This document shows positions 1 to 7,993 of a DNA stretch of 64,000 nt, one piece after another. The stretch is from positions 1-64,000 of the forward strand of contig DAHXOO010000004.1 in NCBI GenBank assembly GCA_027364845.1. Direction: 5' to 3'. Source of the stretch: Pseudomonadota bacterium. Lineage in GTDB: Bacteria; Pseudomonadota; Gammaproteobacteria; Acidiferrobacterales; UBA6901. The translations under genes and the position numbers were made by a program. Below the pieces are notes generated by a model, which saw only the letters and a list, made by a program, of their open reading frames with translations, ran no database searches and was not told where the DNA came from. Within the stretch, counting starts at the first letter, position 1; every line of letters begins with the position of its first letter.

Positions 1-158
1 CCGAAGAAGTACCCGGGTCTGACGACCAGATTCCGGTCGATGAGAAATTCAGCGCGCGGCACCCACGCCAAAACACGTTGATAAGCGTTGACAATCGGCT
101 CTCTCAGCCATGGATAATCGCCAATTGCCCGGTGAATCAGCGACTCGACTCTGTTCAC
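1..158 (-). CDS. Partial uncharacterised protein at the left edge (N-terminal 52 codons)
   Basis: A reading frame on the minus strand begins with GTG at 158-156 and stays open to the window edge. The GTG overlaps the TGA of the preceding glycosyltransferase gene (GTGA), the usual sign of translational coupling, so it is likely the next gene of the same operon. The visible peptide includes the segment DYPWLREPIVNAYQRVL and ends RPGYFF. I do not recognise a family from 52 residues. The position downstream of two glycosyltransferases suggests a role in exopolysaccharide assembly, which is inference only. Confidence 0.5.
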   Translation of the reverse strand, partial: MNRVESLIHRAIGDYPWLREPIVNAYQRVLAWVPRAEFLIDRNLVVRPGYFF

Positions 159-1132
159 TGTTGGCCATTTCCCTCGTGCTGTTCGAATATCGCTTTGCGA
201 AGCGTCTGCAGACTCGCTTCGCTCTCGTCGTCACGGGTCCTCTTGAGCTGCGCTAATCTATTTTTATATTCGCCTCTAAGTGTCAAAGCGTGTTCGATCC
301 CAACAGCTACTGCGCTCGGCTCATGCTCGACGAATATCGCGGCATTGCCGAAATACTGGCGCAGTGCGGCTGTATCGGACGTGACAAAGGGGACGCAGAC
401 TGCCAATGCCTCATACCCTGCAGACTGAAGGCAATCTTGATCGCAGGTCAGCGCGACAATACATGAAGCACCGGCCAAAAGCTGATCGTAGTCACCATCC
501 GACAGAAAATCGGTGAAATAGACACCAGAATGTCTGTGAAAACGCATCCGATAGACATTGGGTGTCTGCCCAGTAATATAGACAGTCGTTTTCGCAGAGA
601 CTATTTCTGCCGCATGAAATAGTACCTCGAAAGGCTCATCCCGTGCATACGACATGACGAACACACAGTACTCACGGCCTCTTAATTCTCTAGTCCCAGT
701 AGAAAGCTCGGGAATATGATCTGGAAGTACGAAACAACGCCGATTGAAAAACTGTGCCTCTGGTAGAAGCCCCTTGTTGGAAATTATTAACAGGCTTGCT
801 GTCGATAGGCTCTTGCGCTTCAAAATACGGAAGCACCATCCCGCTGCTCCGCTCAATTCGCGCCGCAACGCTTTGGTGTGGCAGTCGCTGACCAGCACCA
901 CGGAATACGGTGCCAACTTCTTGTAGAGAGCGAGGATAATCATAAGCAGGAAGGAATACTGCAGCAGTATTATTCGCGGACGCCACTTGCGTAGAATTGA
1001 CAGCGTCCACATCGCGCTAAGCCCATGTCTCCCGACGATACCCCCTTCTATCTGGATCTCACACAGACGCGTATTGAGAGCACGAGCGAGGGTACGCGTT
1101 CGACGGGAACGATGCCAACTAATCCAAAGCAT
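155..1132 (-). CDS. Glycosyltransferase (GT-B, group 1-like)
   Basis: A 325-residue protein, probably a cytoplasmic or membrane-associated sugar transferase in exopolysaccharide synthesis. The start LWISWHRSRRTRTLARAL is typical of GT-B enzymes of polysaccharide clusters. A hydrophobic stretch lies near residues 50-70. A C-terminal donor-binding half contains YEALAVCVPFVTSDTAALRQ, the region that normally holds the conserved glutamates. The sugar and linkage cannot be inferred. The stop overlaps the next gene. The same frame is open for 52 codons upstream of this ATG but contains no start codon, so the N-terminus is slightly uncertain. Confidence 0.8.
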   Translation of the reverse strand: MLWISWHRSRRTRTLARALNTRLCEIQIEGGIVGRHGLSAMWTLSILRKWRPRIILLQYSFLLMIILALYKKLAPYSVVLVSDCHTKALRRELSGAAGWCFRILKRKSLSTASLLIISNKGLLPEAQFFNRRCFVLPDHIPELSTGTRELRGREYCVFVMSYARDEPFEVLFHAAEIVSAKTTVYITGQTPNVYRMRFHRHSGVYFTDFLSDGDYDQLLAGASCIVALTCDQDCLQSAGYEALAVCVPFVTSDTAALRQYFGNAAIFVEHEPSAVAVGIEHALTLRGEYKNRLAQLKRTRDDESEASLQTLRKAIFEQHEGNGQQ

Positions 1133-1435
1133 GAGATCTCGGTTCGCTACACGTTCTCCACTGTGCCATTTGAAGGCGATGTCACCTTGGGTCGCCGTGC
1201 AATCGTTACCACGTCGATGGATCCGGACAAACCCTGTCCTCGACGGACGCTTGCCGAAAACTCCGGCGATCTTCTCGCAAGAACGCGGCTATATCTCTCC
1301 GATTCCTGACATCGATATCCGTTTGATTTCGGTGCTTTCGCAAGTGCTTCACGTTCTCTGGCTCACGGAGGTCGCCATACGTCCAAGCACCGCTTTCGTG
1401 CCCAATTCTAGTCCCTCACCGGGCACAACCAACAG
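1133..1435. other. Gap between two glycosyltransferase genes with open upstream frame
   Basis: No independent gene is convincing here. On the minus strand the frame of the downstream glycosyltransferase stays open from 1288 to 1133 (52 codons) without ATG, GTG, TTG or CTG, bounded by a TAG at 1291-1289. An ATG at 1312-1310 opens a seven-codon ORF ending at that TAG. This could be an untranslated spacer or a decayed N-terminal extension. Confidence 0.4.
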
Positions 1436-2572
1436 TTACCTATCACAGAGAAACTGATACAGCTCCATATACCGCGCCGCACAGGCTGCGGCCGAGTAGC
1501 GGCGTTCTACCTGCAGACGTGCCCTTCCCGTTCTGTCGCGGGCTGCCTCTGGATCGTCCTGACTGCCAATGACCGCCGCCGCATACTCCGCGATGTTCTG
1601 ATGCTCGACCAGCACGCCGAATTCCCCGCTCCCCAGAACTTGCGGAATCCCCCCGACTGCATGCGCAATTACGGGGACGTTCAATGCCATTGCTTCCAGC
1701 AAGGTCATCGGTAATCCTTCGTGATCGGACGTAATAATCAGAAAATCCATGAGCCTCAGATAGGGCGCAAGTCTTTCCTGGAATCCCATGAAGTGGACTT
1801 CGCGCTCCAGACCCAGATTGTCTCGAAGTGCCTTTAGTTCTTCCGCTCCGGGGCCGTCGCCGAAAATGAAAAAGCAGAACCGGTCCGGAAAACGTCTGGC
1901 CAGATGAAGCGCGATGTTGAGGAACACATCGACGCGCTTTACTGGAACGAACCTGCCAACGAACGCAATTCTTGTGCAGCGCGCATCTCCCGGCAATGGC
2001 TGTGACGGCAAACCCTCTCCGGCCAGTTCCTCGGCATCGATGCCGTTTTCGATAACCACGATCTTCGATTGTGGCAGAAAACCCAGTCGACGACCCAGTT
2101 CCGGCGACACCGCCACCACCCTCGCGGCGAATACCCTGGCGGACAACCGGTCGAGCATACCGTAGATGCGCTTGGCCACAGCCCACGGTCTGGAGTTCTC
2201 TTCCGGCAGCCCATGAACGGTCTGCACAATCGCTGTGACGCCCGCGAGTCTCGCGGCCACCGCCCCGATGACGTTCTCCTTTCGTCTGTGTGTATGCACG
2301 ACATCCGGTCGGATCTTCCGAAGCAGTTTCCATGCCTCGATGAATATTTGCATTCCTCCCAGCATGGACTCATCCAAAACATGCACATCCATACCTAAGC
2401 TGCGCAGACGCTGCTCCAAGATCCCTGTATTCAGAAGGATCGCCACGATCGTACATTCTGCGCTATTGCGCAGCTGCCTGATCAACTGATATAGCTGCAC
2501 CTCCGCGCCTGCATAAAGGTCTCCGGAAGCAATGTGCACTACCGTCGACAAGTTAGTACCTGGCTTGCGCAT
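1436..2572 (-). CDS. Glycosyltransferase family 4 protein
   Basis: A 378-residue GT4-type retaining glycosyltransferase with two Rossmann-like halves. The N-terminal acceptor domain carries the GAEVQ signature near residues 17-21 (HIASGDLYAGAEVQLYQL) and the linker has VVHTHRRK. The C-terminal donor domain shows AFVGRFVPVKRVD and the nucleotide-sugar motif DHEGLPMTLLEAMALNVPV, an E-x7-E arrangement. It probably adds one sugar to a lipid-linked exopolysaccharide intermediate on the cytoplasmic face. It is co-directional with the next glycosyltransferase after a gap of about 300 bases. The exact sugar is unknown. Confidence 0.9.
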   Translation of the reverse strand: MRKPGTNLSTVVHIASGDLYAGAEVQLYQLIRQLRNSAECTIVAILLNTGILEQRLRSLGMDVHVLDESMLGGMQIFIEAWKLLRKIRPDVVHTHRRKENVIGAVAARLAGVTAIVQTVHGLPEENSRPWAVAKRIYGMLDRLSARVFAARVVAVSPELGRRLGFLPQSKIVVIENGIDAEELAGEGLPSQPLPGDARCTRIAFVGRFVPVKRVDVFLNIALHLARRFPDRFCFFIFGDGPGAEELKALRDNLGLEREVHFMGFQERLAPYLRLMDFLIITSDHEGLPMTLLEAMALNVPVIAHAVGGIPQVLGSGEFGVLVEHQNIAEYAAAVIGSQDDPEAARDRTGRARLQVERRYSAAACAARYMELYQFLCDR

Positions 2573-3342
2573 ATGTATTTTCGAAAACCCAAGATGGTGA
2601 TCCCGATGCAGCTGAACACACGCCGAATGACGCTAATACACCGCCGACACCGGAATGCGTGACGGCAATGCGGTAGGTTCGGATTGCCAGGCACTTCATC
2701 GCGGCATATGCGTTCCTTGCACCTCGCGTCAGGCCCAAATGACCGTCCGCAGCCGATACCCCCGGCAGCGGCGACTGCGGTGGTTGTCTGTTTCCCGGCG
2801 CCGACCTATACTTCCCATGCGCGCCGCCCCGGAATATATGACCGTCAACCGTGGCTGACCGGCGACGGGGAAAGGTGGGAATCCCGCCACACCGGCTTGA
2901 AACCGCGCTTTGCCAGCACCCACGCATGCAGCATGCAGCACGCCCGGGGATGCACCATGAAGAAACCCGGCCATGCCCATCCTGCGCATCTCCTGACCAG
3001 GCCGTACGACTGTATCGTCATGCCCGGACCTAGCACCCATACAATGTCTACCCGCCATTGCCCGTCTGGCACCCCACAAGGCCGGATGCCTCCTTCCTGT
3101 CTTGGCGGCAGTTTTTCTGCAGCACGGACAAGAAAAACTGGCAGGAACCCCGGTTTTCTCGCCCCCTGTTCCGGACTGCATGCGGCCAATGCGGGCTTCG
3201 TGCTGACCAGACCAGGCACGGTCCGACACGCGGGCCACACGGCTTCCGCCAACGGGTCCGACAGGGTCGGGCACGGCTCTGCGGAAAAACGTAGGCATGG
3301 AATCAAACGGGACGCTGTGCACGTCGTACCTGTCCCGCACCC
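2573..3342. other. 770-base intergenic region, no supported gene
   Basis: This region separates the minus-strand glycosyltransferases from the plus-strand deacetylase, so it should hold divergent promoters. Long frames exist on both strands, but their compositions are odd (rich in Arg, Pro, Cys and His), they resemble no family I know, and they overlap each other. I treat them as chance frames in GC-rich DNA. A 10-bp-stem hairpin at 3109-3140 is the only clear structure. Confidence 0.5.
3109..3140. terminator. Hairpin with 10-bp stem, terminator-like
   Basis: CAGTTTTTCT at 3109-3118 pairs perfectly with AGAAAAACTG at 3131-3140 around a 12-base loop. The A/T-rich stem is unlike the surrounding GC-rich sequence. 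No T run follows, so it may be a protein-binding site or an attenuator rather than an intrinsic terminator. Confidence 0.35.
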
Positions 3343-4377
3343 ATGAGCCGCCGAACACCGAAGGCCGTGGTGAAACACATGGCTGAGTTCGCGGTGGCGA
3401 AGACGGCACCGCTGCTGTGGCGCTCACGCGATCGTTCGCTGGTCGTACTCATGTACCATCGGGTGCTTCCGCCCGGCGATTCCCGCCTGGAGCTAGAACA
3501 GCCGGGAATGTATGTACACCCCTCAACTTTGCGCCTCCATCTGGTAGCGCTGAAACAGCACTTTCAGCCGGTCCAGCTCGACCACTGGATTCAGGCAGCA
3601 CTCGACAACACCTCCCTGCCGGAACGTGCATTCGCCATCACGTTCGATGACGGATGGGCGGACAATTTTGAACACGCGTATCCGGTACTGGCCGCGGAAA
3701 ATGTGCCAGCGACCATCTTCGTCGTATCCGACATGGTGGGCACAGGACACCTCTTCTGGCCCGAACGCCTGGGAACCCTTCTGCGACAGGGTCTGGCGCG
3801 CCACGCAGCGCAGCTCTATTCTTTCGGCGAGTTCGCCTGGCTCCGCACCCTCGACGCTCAAATGCCATCATCCGTACAGGAGCTGAATCCGGAGCGCTTG
3901 GATCGAATCATCAACAACGCCAAGCGCGACGATGACGCCACGCTGAGCGCACGTGTCGATGACATGGCCTCGCGCCTCGGTGATTCCCAGTGCCCACGGG
4001 AAATCGAGCTCTTGGACTGGGAACAGATTCGCGAAATGACGCGCAGTGGACTGATCTCGATCGGGTCACATACGCGCCGACACACACGCCTGTCCGACGA
4101 CCTGACCGCGGAGAGGTTGCACGACGAGATCGCCGAGTCCAAACACGTCATCGAGAGCAATGCGGGCTGCGAAGTACGACTGTTCTGCTACCCCAACGGC
4201 GACGCCACCGCGACGGCGCGCGCGCTCGTTGCGAAACACTATCTCGCCGCGTGCTCAACCATGCCGGGTTGGCACAGCGTCCGGGCCGACCGTTATATGA
4301 TCCGGCGGGTCGCGGTGCACCAGGACATCGCCGGTAACAAGACGTCGTTCCTCGCGAGGCTGTCCGGATGGATCTAG
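3343..4377 (+). CDS. Polysaccharide deacetylase (NodB homology domain)
   Basis: A 344-residue carbohydrate esterase family 4 protein that would remove N- or O-acetyl groups from a sugar polymer, using a metal ion. The N-terminal motif VVLMYHRVL is typical of exopolysaccharide deacetylases. The catalytic FDDG motif is at residues 101-104 and the metal-binding SHTRRH motif near residue 247, so the active site looks intact. No clear signal peptide is seen, so the location is uncertain. It faces a second deacetylase and a phosphatase on the opposite strand. An alternative start lies 12 codons downstream (MAEFAVAK). Confidence 0.88.
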   Translation: MSRRTPKAVVKHMAEFAVAKTAPLLWRSRDRSLVVLMYHRVLPPGDSRLELEQPGMYVHPSTLRLHLVALKQHFQPVQLDHWIQAALDNTSLPERAFAITFDDGWADNFEHAYPVLAAENVPATIFVVSDMVGTGHLFWPERLGTLLRQGLARHAAQLYSFGEFAWLRTLDAQMPSSVQELNPERLDRIINNAKRDDDATLSARVDDMASRLGDSQCPREIELLDWEQIREMTRSGLISIGSHTRRHTRLSDDLTAERLHDEIAESKHVIESNAGCEVRLFCYPNGDATATARALVAKHYLAACSTMPGWHSVRADRYMIRRVAVHQDIAGNKTSFLARLSGWI

Positions 4378-4405
4378 GATGCGCGTCGCTGCAGACCCCA
4401 ACCGT

Positions 4406-5041
4406 TCATTCCCCGATCTGCTGCAGTATTCTGGCAATGCTCGAATCTATACGCGAATAACAAGTCTGAAAATAGGCGTCACCGCAACCGAATGGATCGG
4501 CAATATAGGGATTCCCGGGACTGTCCCAGATTCCCAGAAGCGTAATCTGGGCCATTGAACTGCGCACGCGCTCCATGCGTCGCAGCCGTCGCGCCTGCCA
4601 TGGCTCCATAGCGACGAGCAGATCCTCCGGGCCGATTTTCAGATCGTCTATATGCTTGGCTATATGTCCACTGAGATCAATCCCGCGCTGATCCGCATTA
4701 CGAATGGCGTCGGGATTGGCGCGCGCGCCGGCTTGTGCCACCAGCCCTGCCGAAACAGCCCCCATCCGGCGCCCAGTCGCCACCGCCTCGGCATACGGGC
4801 TGCGGCAGATGTTTCCCATGCACACAAACACCAGGCGCTCGACGTGCGCCCAATTTATACGCTCAAATCTCCCGCAGAACCCTAAGCGGTACGCCAGCAG
4901 GTACCGGAAGTGCGTTACCATCGCTCGCTTGCCTCCGTGCCGCTGTGCAATCATCTCCTGCCATTTTCTCAACCTTGATTGAAGCGGTGCGGTGGCAGCT
5001 ACGTATCGCTTCGTGACTGGAGGAATGATTCCTGTACTCAT
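4406..5041 (-). CDS. Low-molecular-weight phosphotyrosine phosphatase family protein
   Basis: A 211-residue protein. The catalytic P-loop CMGNICR (C-X5-R) is at residues 74-80, and the general-acid DP lies in IADPFGCG near the C-terminus, so it should be active. Enzymes of this family dephosphorylate the tyrosine kinases that control capsule and exopolysaccharide chain length. The N-terminal extension of about 65 residues is longer than usual for the family (about 150 residues in total). Its ATG overlaps the stop of the upstream deacetylase (ATGA at 5038-5041), so the two are translationally coupled. No partner kinase is in the window. Confidence 0.88.
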   Translation of the reverse strand: MSTGIIPPVTKRYVAATAPLQSRLRKWQEMIAQRHGGKRAMVTHFRYLLAYRLGFCGRFERINWAHVERLVFVCMGNICRSPYAEAVATGRRMGAVSAGLVAQAGARANPDAIRNADQRGIDLSGHIAKHIDDLKIGPEDLLVAMEPWQARRLRRMERVRSSMAQITLLGIWDSPGNPYIADPFGCGDAYFQTCYSRIDSSIARILQQIGE

Positions 5042-6087
5042 GAGTTACGCATCCTAGGTCGCAGCCGCGCCTTGCCCCACTCAATCCATGTGCTGTACTG
5101 CAGGAAGTCCTCCAGCGTCTCTGGAAAGACGAACCGGTCGAGCCGCCGCGGAAGGCCTCCGCACTCCTGATCCTGGCACGAACGGACATAGCCTGCGCCA
5201 GAAGTCACAAACGCGGAAAACCCAGCATCGCGCAGGAACTCGATTTCGCGTGTTCCGAAAAACCCACTGGGAAAATTGAAAATGGGCAAAGGCTTGGCAA
5301 GTTCGTGCCGCATACGCTGCCAGGAACCCGTAATTTCGCTCTGCGCATCCTCGCTGGACATGCCGGTCAGGATCTGATGGCTCACCGAGTGCGGCCCGAA
5401 GGAGAAAAGTCCGGTGCGCTCGAGTGATCTGGCGTCCTCCCAACTCATGGGCGCGTACGCGCGCGGCGCACGTTCCGGGATCGCCAATTCTGTGGCGTCA
5501 GGCAGGGCGTCGAGCACAGCGAGTAATTCCGGCTGCGCCATCGACTTGCAGCGCGTGCGCAGATCTTCCACGGCGGAGACACGCTGTGCGCTGGTGCGCA
5601 GATCATAGAATAGCGTCTGCGAACCGGCCCGAATCGTCACCGACGTGCGCGTTGTAAATCTGAACACATACGCGATTTGGTCGTCCCACGGCCACAAGGT
5701 CTGGTCGATAAAGCCCGTGATCAAGAATATCGTGGCCGGACAGTCGTAGCGCCTGAACAACGGTGCCGCGATTTCCGCCTGATCGTACGTGCCATCATCA
5801 AACGTGAACGCAACACTGTACCCCTTCGGAGGCGCGCCGCAGTTTAGATCGGTGATCAGCTCCGAGAGTGACACCAGCCGGCAATTCTGGCGCCGCAAGC
5901 GCTGCAACATTGATTCTACGAATTGCATGGAGTGCCCAGGTATGCCCTGGGCAGGATCTTCGATGCGGTGCATCATGAAGACCGTTGCCAAGCATCGGGT
6001 GATTGGGCTGAAAACGGTGCACACCCTCGGGTGCGCGAGCATGCGGATAGCAGCCTGCTTCAGAATTTTTTTTGTTCGACGAATCAC
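5038..6087 (-). CDS. Polysaccharide deacetylase (NodB homology domain), second copy
   Basis: A CE4-type deacetylase of about 350 residues, clearly diverged from the one at 3343. It shows VFMMHRIED near the N-terminus, the catalytic VAFTFDDGTYDQ, and a C-terminal FSFGPHSVSHQIL that supplies the metal-binding histidines. I place the start at GTG 6087-6085 (VIRRTKKIL). A longer TTG start at 6168 would run through two perfect palindromes and encode an unlikely cysteine-rich leader. ATG 6042 is also possible. It overlaps the phosphatase gene by four bases. An eight-T run at 6066-6073 lies inside the proposed N-terminus. Confidence 0.85.
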   Translation of the reverse strand: MIRRTKKILKQAAIRMLAHPRVCTVFSPITRCLATVFMMHRIEDPAQGIPGHSMQFVESMLQRLRRQNCRLVSLSELITDLNCGAPPKGYSVAFTFDDGTYDQAEIAAPLFRRYDCPATIFLITGFIDQTLWPWDDQIAYVFRFTTRTSVTIRAGSQTLFYDLRTSAQRVSAVEDLRTRCKSMAQPELLAVLDALPDATELAIPERAPRAYAPMSWEDARSLERTGLFSFGPHSVSHQILTGMSSEDAQSEITGSWQRMRHELAKPLPIFNFPSGFFGTREIEFLRDAGFSAFVTSGAGYVRSCQDQECGGLPRRLDRFVFPETLEDFLQYSTWIEWGKARLRPRMRNS

Positions 6088-6107
6088 AGTGGCAACCTGC
6101 GGCGCAC

Positions 6108-6123
6108 TGCCGCATATGCGGCA
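6108..6123. promoter_or_regulatory. Perfect 16-bp palindrome upstream of the deacetylase
   Basis: TGCCGCATATGCGGCA is a perfect inverted repeat 21 bases upstream of the preferred deacetylase start. Position and symmetry fit an operator for a dimeric regulator. The binder is unknown. Confidence 0.4.
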
Positions 6124-6162
6124 TGTTCCGCACTGATCTGGCCTCCAAGAACTCCCCCACCT

Positions 6163-6178
6163 CGACAAAATTTTGTCG
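6163..6178. promoter_or_regulatory. Second perfect 16-bp palindrome
   Basis: CGACAAAATTTTGTCG is a perfect palindrome with an AT-rich core, 55 bases centre to centre from the palindrome at 6108-6123. Being AT-rich in GC-rich DNA, it may overlap a promoter for the minus-strand deacetylase and phosphatase pair. Confidence 0.4.
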
Positions 6179-6529
6179 CTTTAAGGATAAGCATAGCTGA
6201 TCTAACCGATGAGGTCATCCTGCCTACACCGAGAATGTGTCCTTGCGCCATCCTTTTGTGCCACCCTATTCTGGTCGGGACACGGATCCAGCCTCCCATC
6301 CTTGGCTCCATAGCTTTGCCTAGCATGAAACCCGCCGCGGCCAATGCAAAGCCAGGTCCCTGTCCGCCCATTCGCGCCCTGTCGTTGTGTCCGCAGACAT
6401 CCACAGGATGACACCACCTCCCACCTCCAGACACCCGTTTCGGTGGTTGGCGGCATGGTGTCTGCTTCGTGCTGGTCATTCCCGGCTGGCCCGGGGCGCC
6501 GCGCGCGATACCCCAGGCGCAGGAGGCGC
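6179..6529. other. Spacer between deacetylase promoter and sulfotransferase end, no gene seen
   Basis: About 350 bases with no credible frame on either strand. It lies downstream of the sulfotransferase and upstream of the second deacetylase, both on the minus strand, and presumably carries a promoter for the latter. Confidence 0.4.
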
Positions 6530-7414
6530 TTAGCGGCGGTAGAGCGTAGTCCATTCGCTGAAATCCAGTTCGAGTATCGCTTTTATCCCTTCGGTTCGCT
6601 CGAGCAGGATCGGCCGCAAATAGCACTCAACGGCGGCAACATCCTGTAATGAGCGCTCCACGCGCTTTTCTGCAAGGCGGCCCCCGATCTGCCGCCAACT
6701 CCGTGGGACTGCCGGTGCCAGCGCGTCCCACGCCCGTGAATAGCGAAGCCTGTTGAGAATGCCGAAGCCGCTGACCCGCTTTGACTCGGCGGGCGCTGCA
6801 TTCCAACGCGCGCGGATCCCTTCCGGCCGGAACCCGCTGTCCAGCTGCAGCCATTCAAATATTTCCCGTACTACATCATCTGGCTCTTTCACCATACGCT
6901 CGAACGTGGTCGCGAACACACGTTCGCGGCCGAAAATATCCAAATAGGGTCTCAGCTGCATCGCATAGTCGCTGAACGCCACGTACTGCGGATTGTGCTT
7001 GACGGCCGACAGCATACCGCGCCATTCCTTGCCCCACTTCATGTCGCGCACGTTATGCCAATAGTGGCTGATCGCACGCTCGACCGGATCACGCATCAAA
7101 TAGATGAAGCGTGCGTTGGGGTTAAATCTGGCGATCCGCTCCGGCACCCCCTTGTATACCGGCAGTTTGGTGTAATGGGTGCTCGATTCACCCACCACGA
7201 CCGCACCATTCGCTTCCGCAAACAGGCTGCGGTACCACTCGATCCCTTTCGACCATGCCAGCTCCTCGACGAAAAATCCCGGCTCCTTCGGCTCGCACAT
7301 GAATATGGCGGGATGTTCGTTGAGATAGTTGTGCAAGGACGTTGTACCCGACTTCATCGCACCGATGATGAACAGGTTTACATCCGGCGATACTTGCATA
7401 GACACCTCGTGCAT
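6530..7414 (-). CDS. Sulfotransferase family protein
   Basis: A PAPS-dependent sulfotransferase of about 294 residues. The 5'-phosphosulfate loop GAMKSGTTSLHNYL sits close to the N-terminus and the 3'-phosphate-binding motif LMRDPVERAISHYWHN is in the middle, both intact. In a polysaccharide cluster it most likely sulfates sugar residues of the exopolymer. The start is set at the ATG of a tandemly repeated 15-base unit (7396-7425). Each unit supplies GAGG followed by an ATG, so 7399 and 7414 are equally plausible. A frame running on to 7546 enters a dispersed repeat and is not trusted. Confidence 0.88.
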   Translation of the reverse strand: MHEVSMQVSPDVNLFIIGAMKSGTTSLHNYLNEHPAIFMCEPKEPGFFVEELAWSKGIEWYRSLFAEANGAVVVGESSTHYTKLPVYKGVPERIARFNPNARFIYLMRDPVERAISHYWHNVRDMKWGKEWRGMLSAVKHNPQYVAFSDYAMQLRPYLDIFGRERVFATTFERMVKEPDDVVREIFEWLQLDSGFRPEGIRARWNAAPAESKRVSGFGILNRLRYSRAWDALAPAVPRSWRQIGGRLAEKRVERSLQDVAAVECYLRPILLERTEGIKAILELDFSEWTTLYRR

Positions 7415-7425
7415 AGACACCTCGT
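7396..7425 (-). repeat. Tandem duplication of ribosome-binding site plus start codon
   Basis: The 15-base unit GCATAGACACCTCGT occurs twice in direct tandem. On the minus strand each unit reads as a GAGG Shine-Dalgarno core, a short spacer and ATG, giving two identical in-frame initiation sites (7414 and 7399) for the sulfotransferase, five codons apart. Confidence 0.7.
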
Positions 7426-7445
7426 GTACGCTACGCCGCCCAGGA

Positions 7446-7735
7446 CGTATGTGCGCCGGCCATCGATAAACGCGACGGGACGTCCCAGTCTTCATCGCGT
7501 ACTCGGTCTCGGCGCACCCTTTGCGCCTGCGCATCCGCTGTGGCACGCCGCGGCCGCCCTGCGGTCGAGCCGCGCGCGCTTACCGAGCGCATGCAGAACG
7601 CTCGCCCTGGCAACGGCTGGACGGCGGCTTGGGTGTCCTTGGCAAGGTGGCCTTACGGCCAACCCACCCGGACCCTACGCTTCCCGCGGACACCTTGCCT
7701 CGGTGCTTCGCACCTTTCATGGCTCGCAGCGAACG
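7446..7735. repeat. Dispersed palindrome-rich repeat, copy 1
   Basis: This roughly 290-base stretch matches 25155-25391. Shared parts include CGTATGTGC, ACGCGACGGGACGTCCCAG, CTCGCCCTGG, GGTGTCCTTG and CTCGGTGCTTCGCACCTT. Three short palindromes are identical in both copies: GGGACGTCCC (7477-7486), GGCCTTACGGCC (7649-7660) and GGTGCTTCGCACC (7702-7714). Relative to copy 2 there is an insertion of about 50 bases between the first and second palindromes, while the second and third are 53 bases apart in both copies. It lies just 5' of a minus-strand gene in each case. Confidence 0.75.
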
Positions 7736-7752
7736 ATTTAAAAGAGGTGATT

Positions 7753-7963
7753 ATGTACATGTAAGATCGGCGGCATTTGCTGTGCCAGTAGTCTTCTGAA
7801 AGCGCGGAAGACAATAAAGGCGGTTTCCGGGGTGACTGAGGTTAAGATCGATCTCGCAACCGGCATGGCCCATCTGGAGGGACACTTCCAGTCCGTCGAC
7901 CTCGTGGCCGCTCTTGCTGGGGCTGGGTTTCAGGCACGCATTGTTCCTATAGATGTATCCTGA
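7753..7963 (+). pseudogene. Degraded heavy-metal-associated (HMA) chaperone gene
   Basis: A ribosome-binding site (AAGAGGTG) precedes ATG 7753, but the frame stops after three codons. Shifting one base gives an open frame from 7763 reading KIGGICCASSLL, then KAVSGVTEVKIDLATG, then VAALAGAGFQARIVPIDVS and a stop at 7961-7963. This matches a small HMA metallochaperone. The CxxC motif is also damaged (CCASS where CCASC is expected). Both lesions indicate a dead copy of a CopZ-like gene upstream of the living copper operon. Confidence 0.7.
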
Positions 7964-7993
7964 GCGGTAGGCCCATTCGGTGGATGCCCTGCG

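Noticed and set aside
2684..3378. Long overlapping frames on both strands between the glycosyltransferase and the deacetylase
   Set aside because: Composition is aberrant (many Cys, Pro, Arg, His), no family features are seen, and several frames overlap equally, as expected for GC-rich noncoding DNA.
7480..7800. Frames over dispersed repeat copy 1 with similarity to a frame in copy 2 (NATGRP, RVLG words)
   Set aside because: The similarity is explained by DNA repeat identity. Frames differ in phase after the indel, lack start signals and break at different points.
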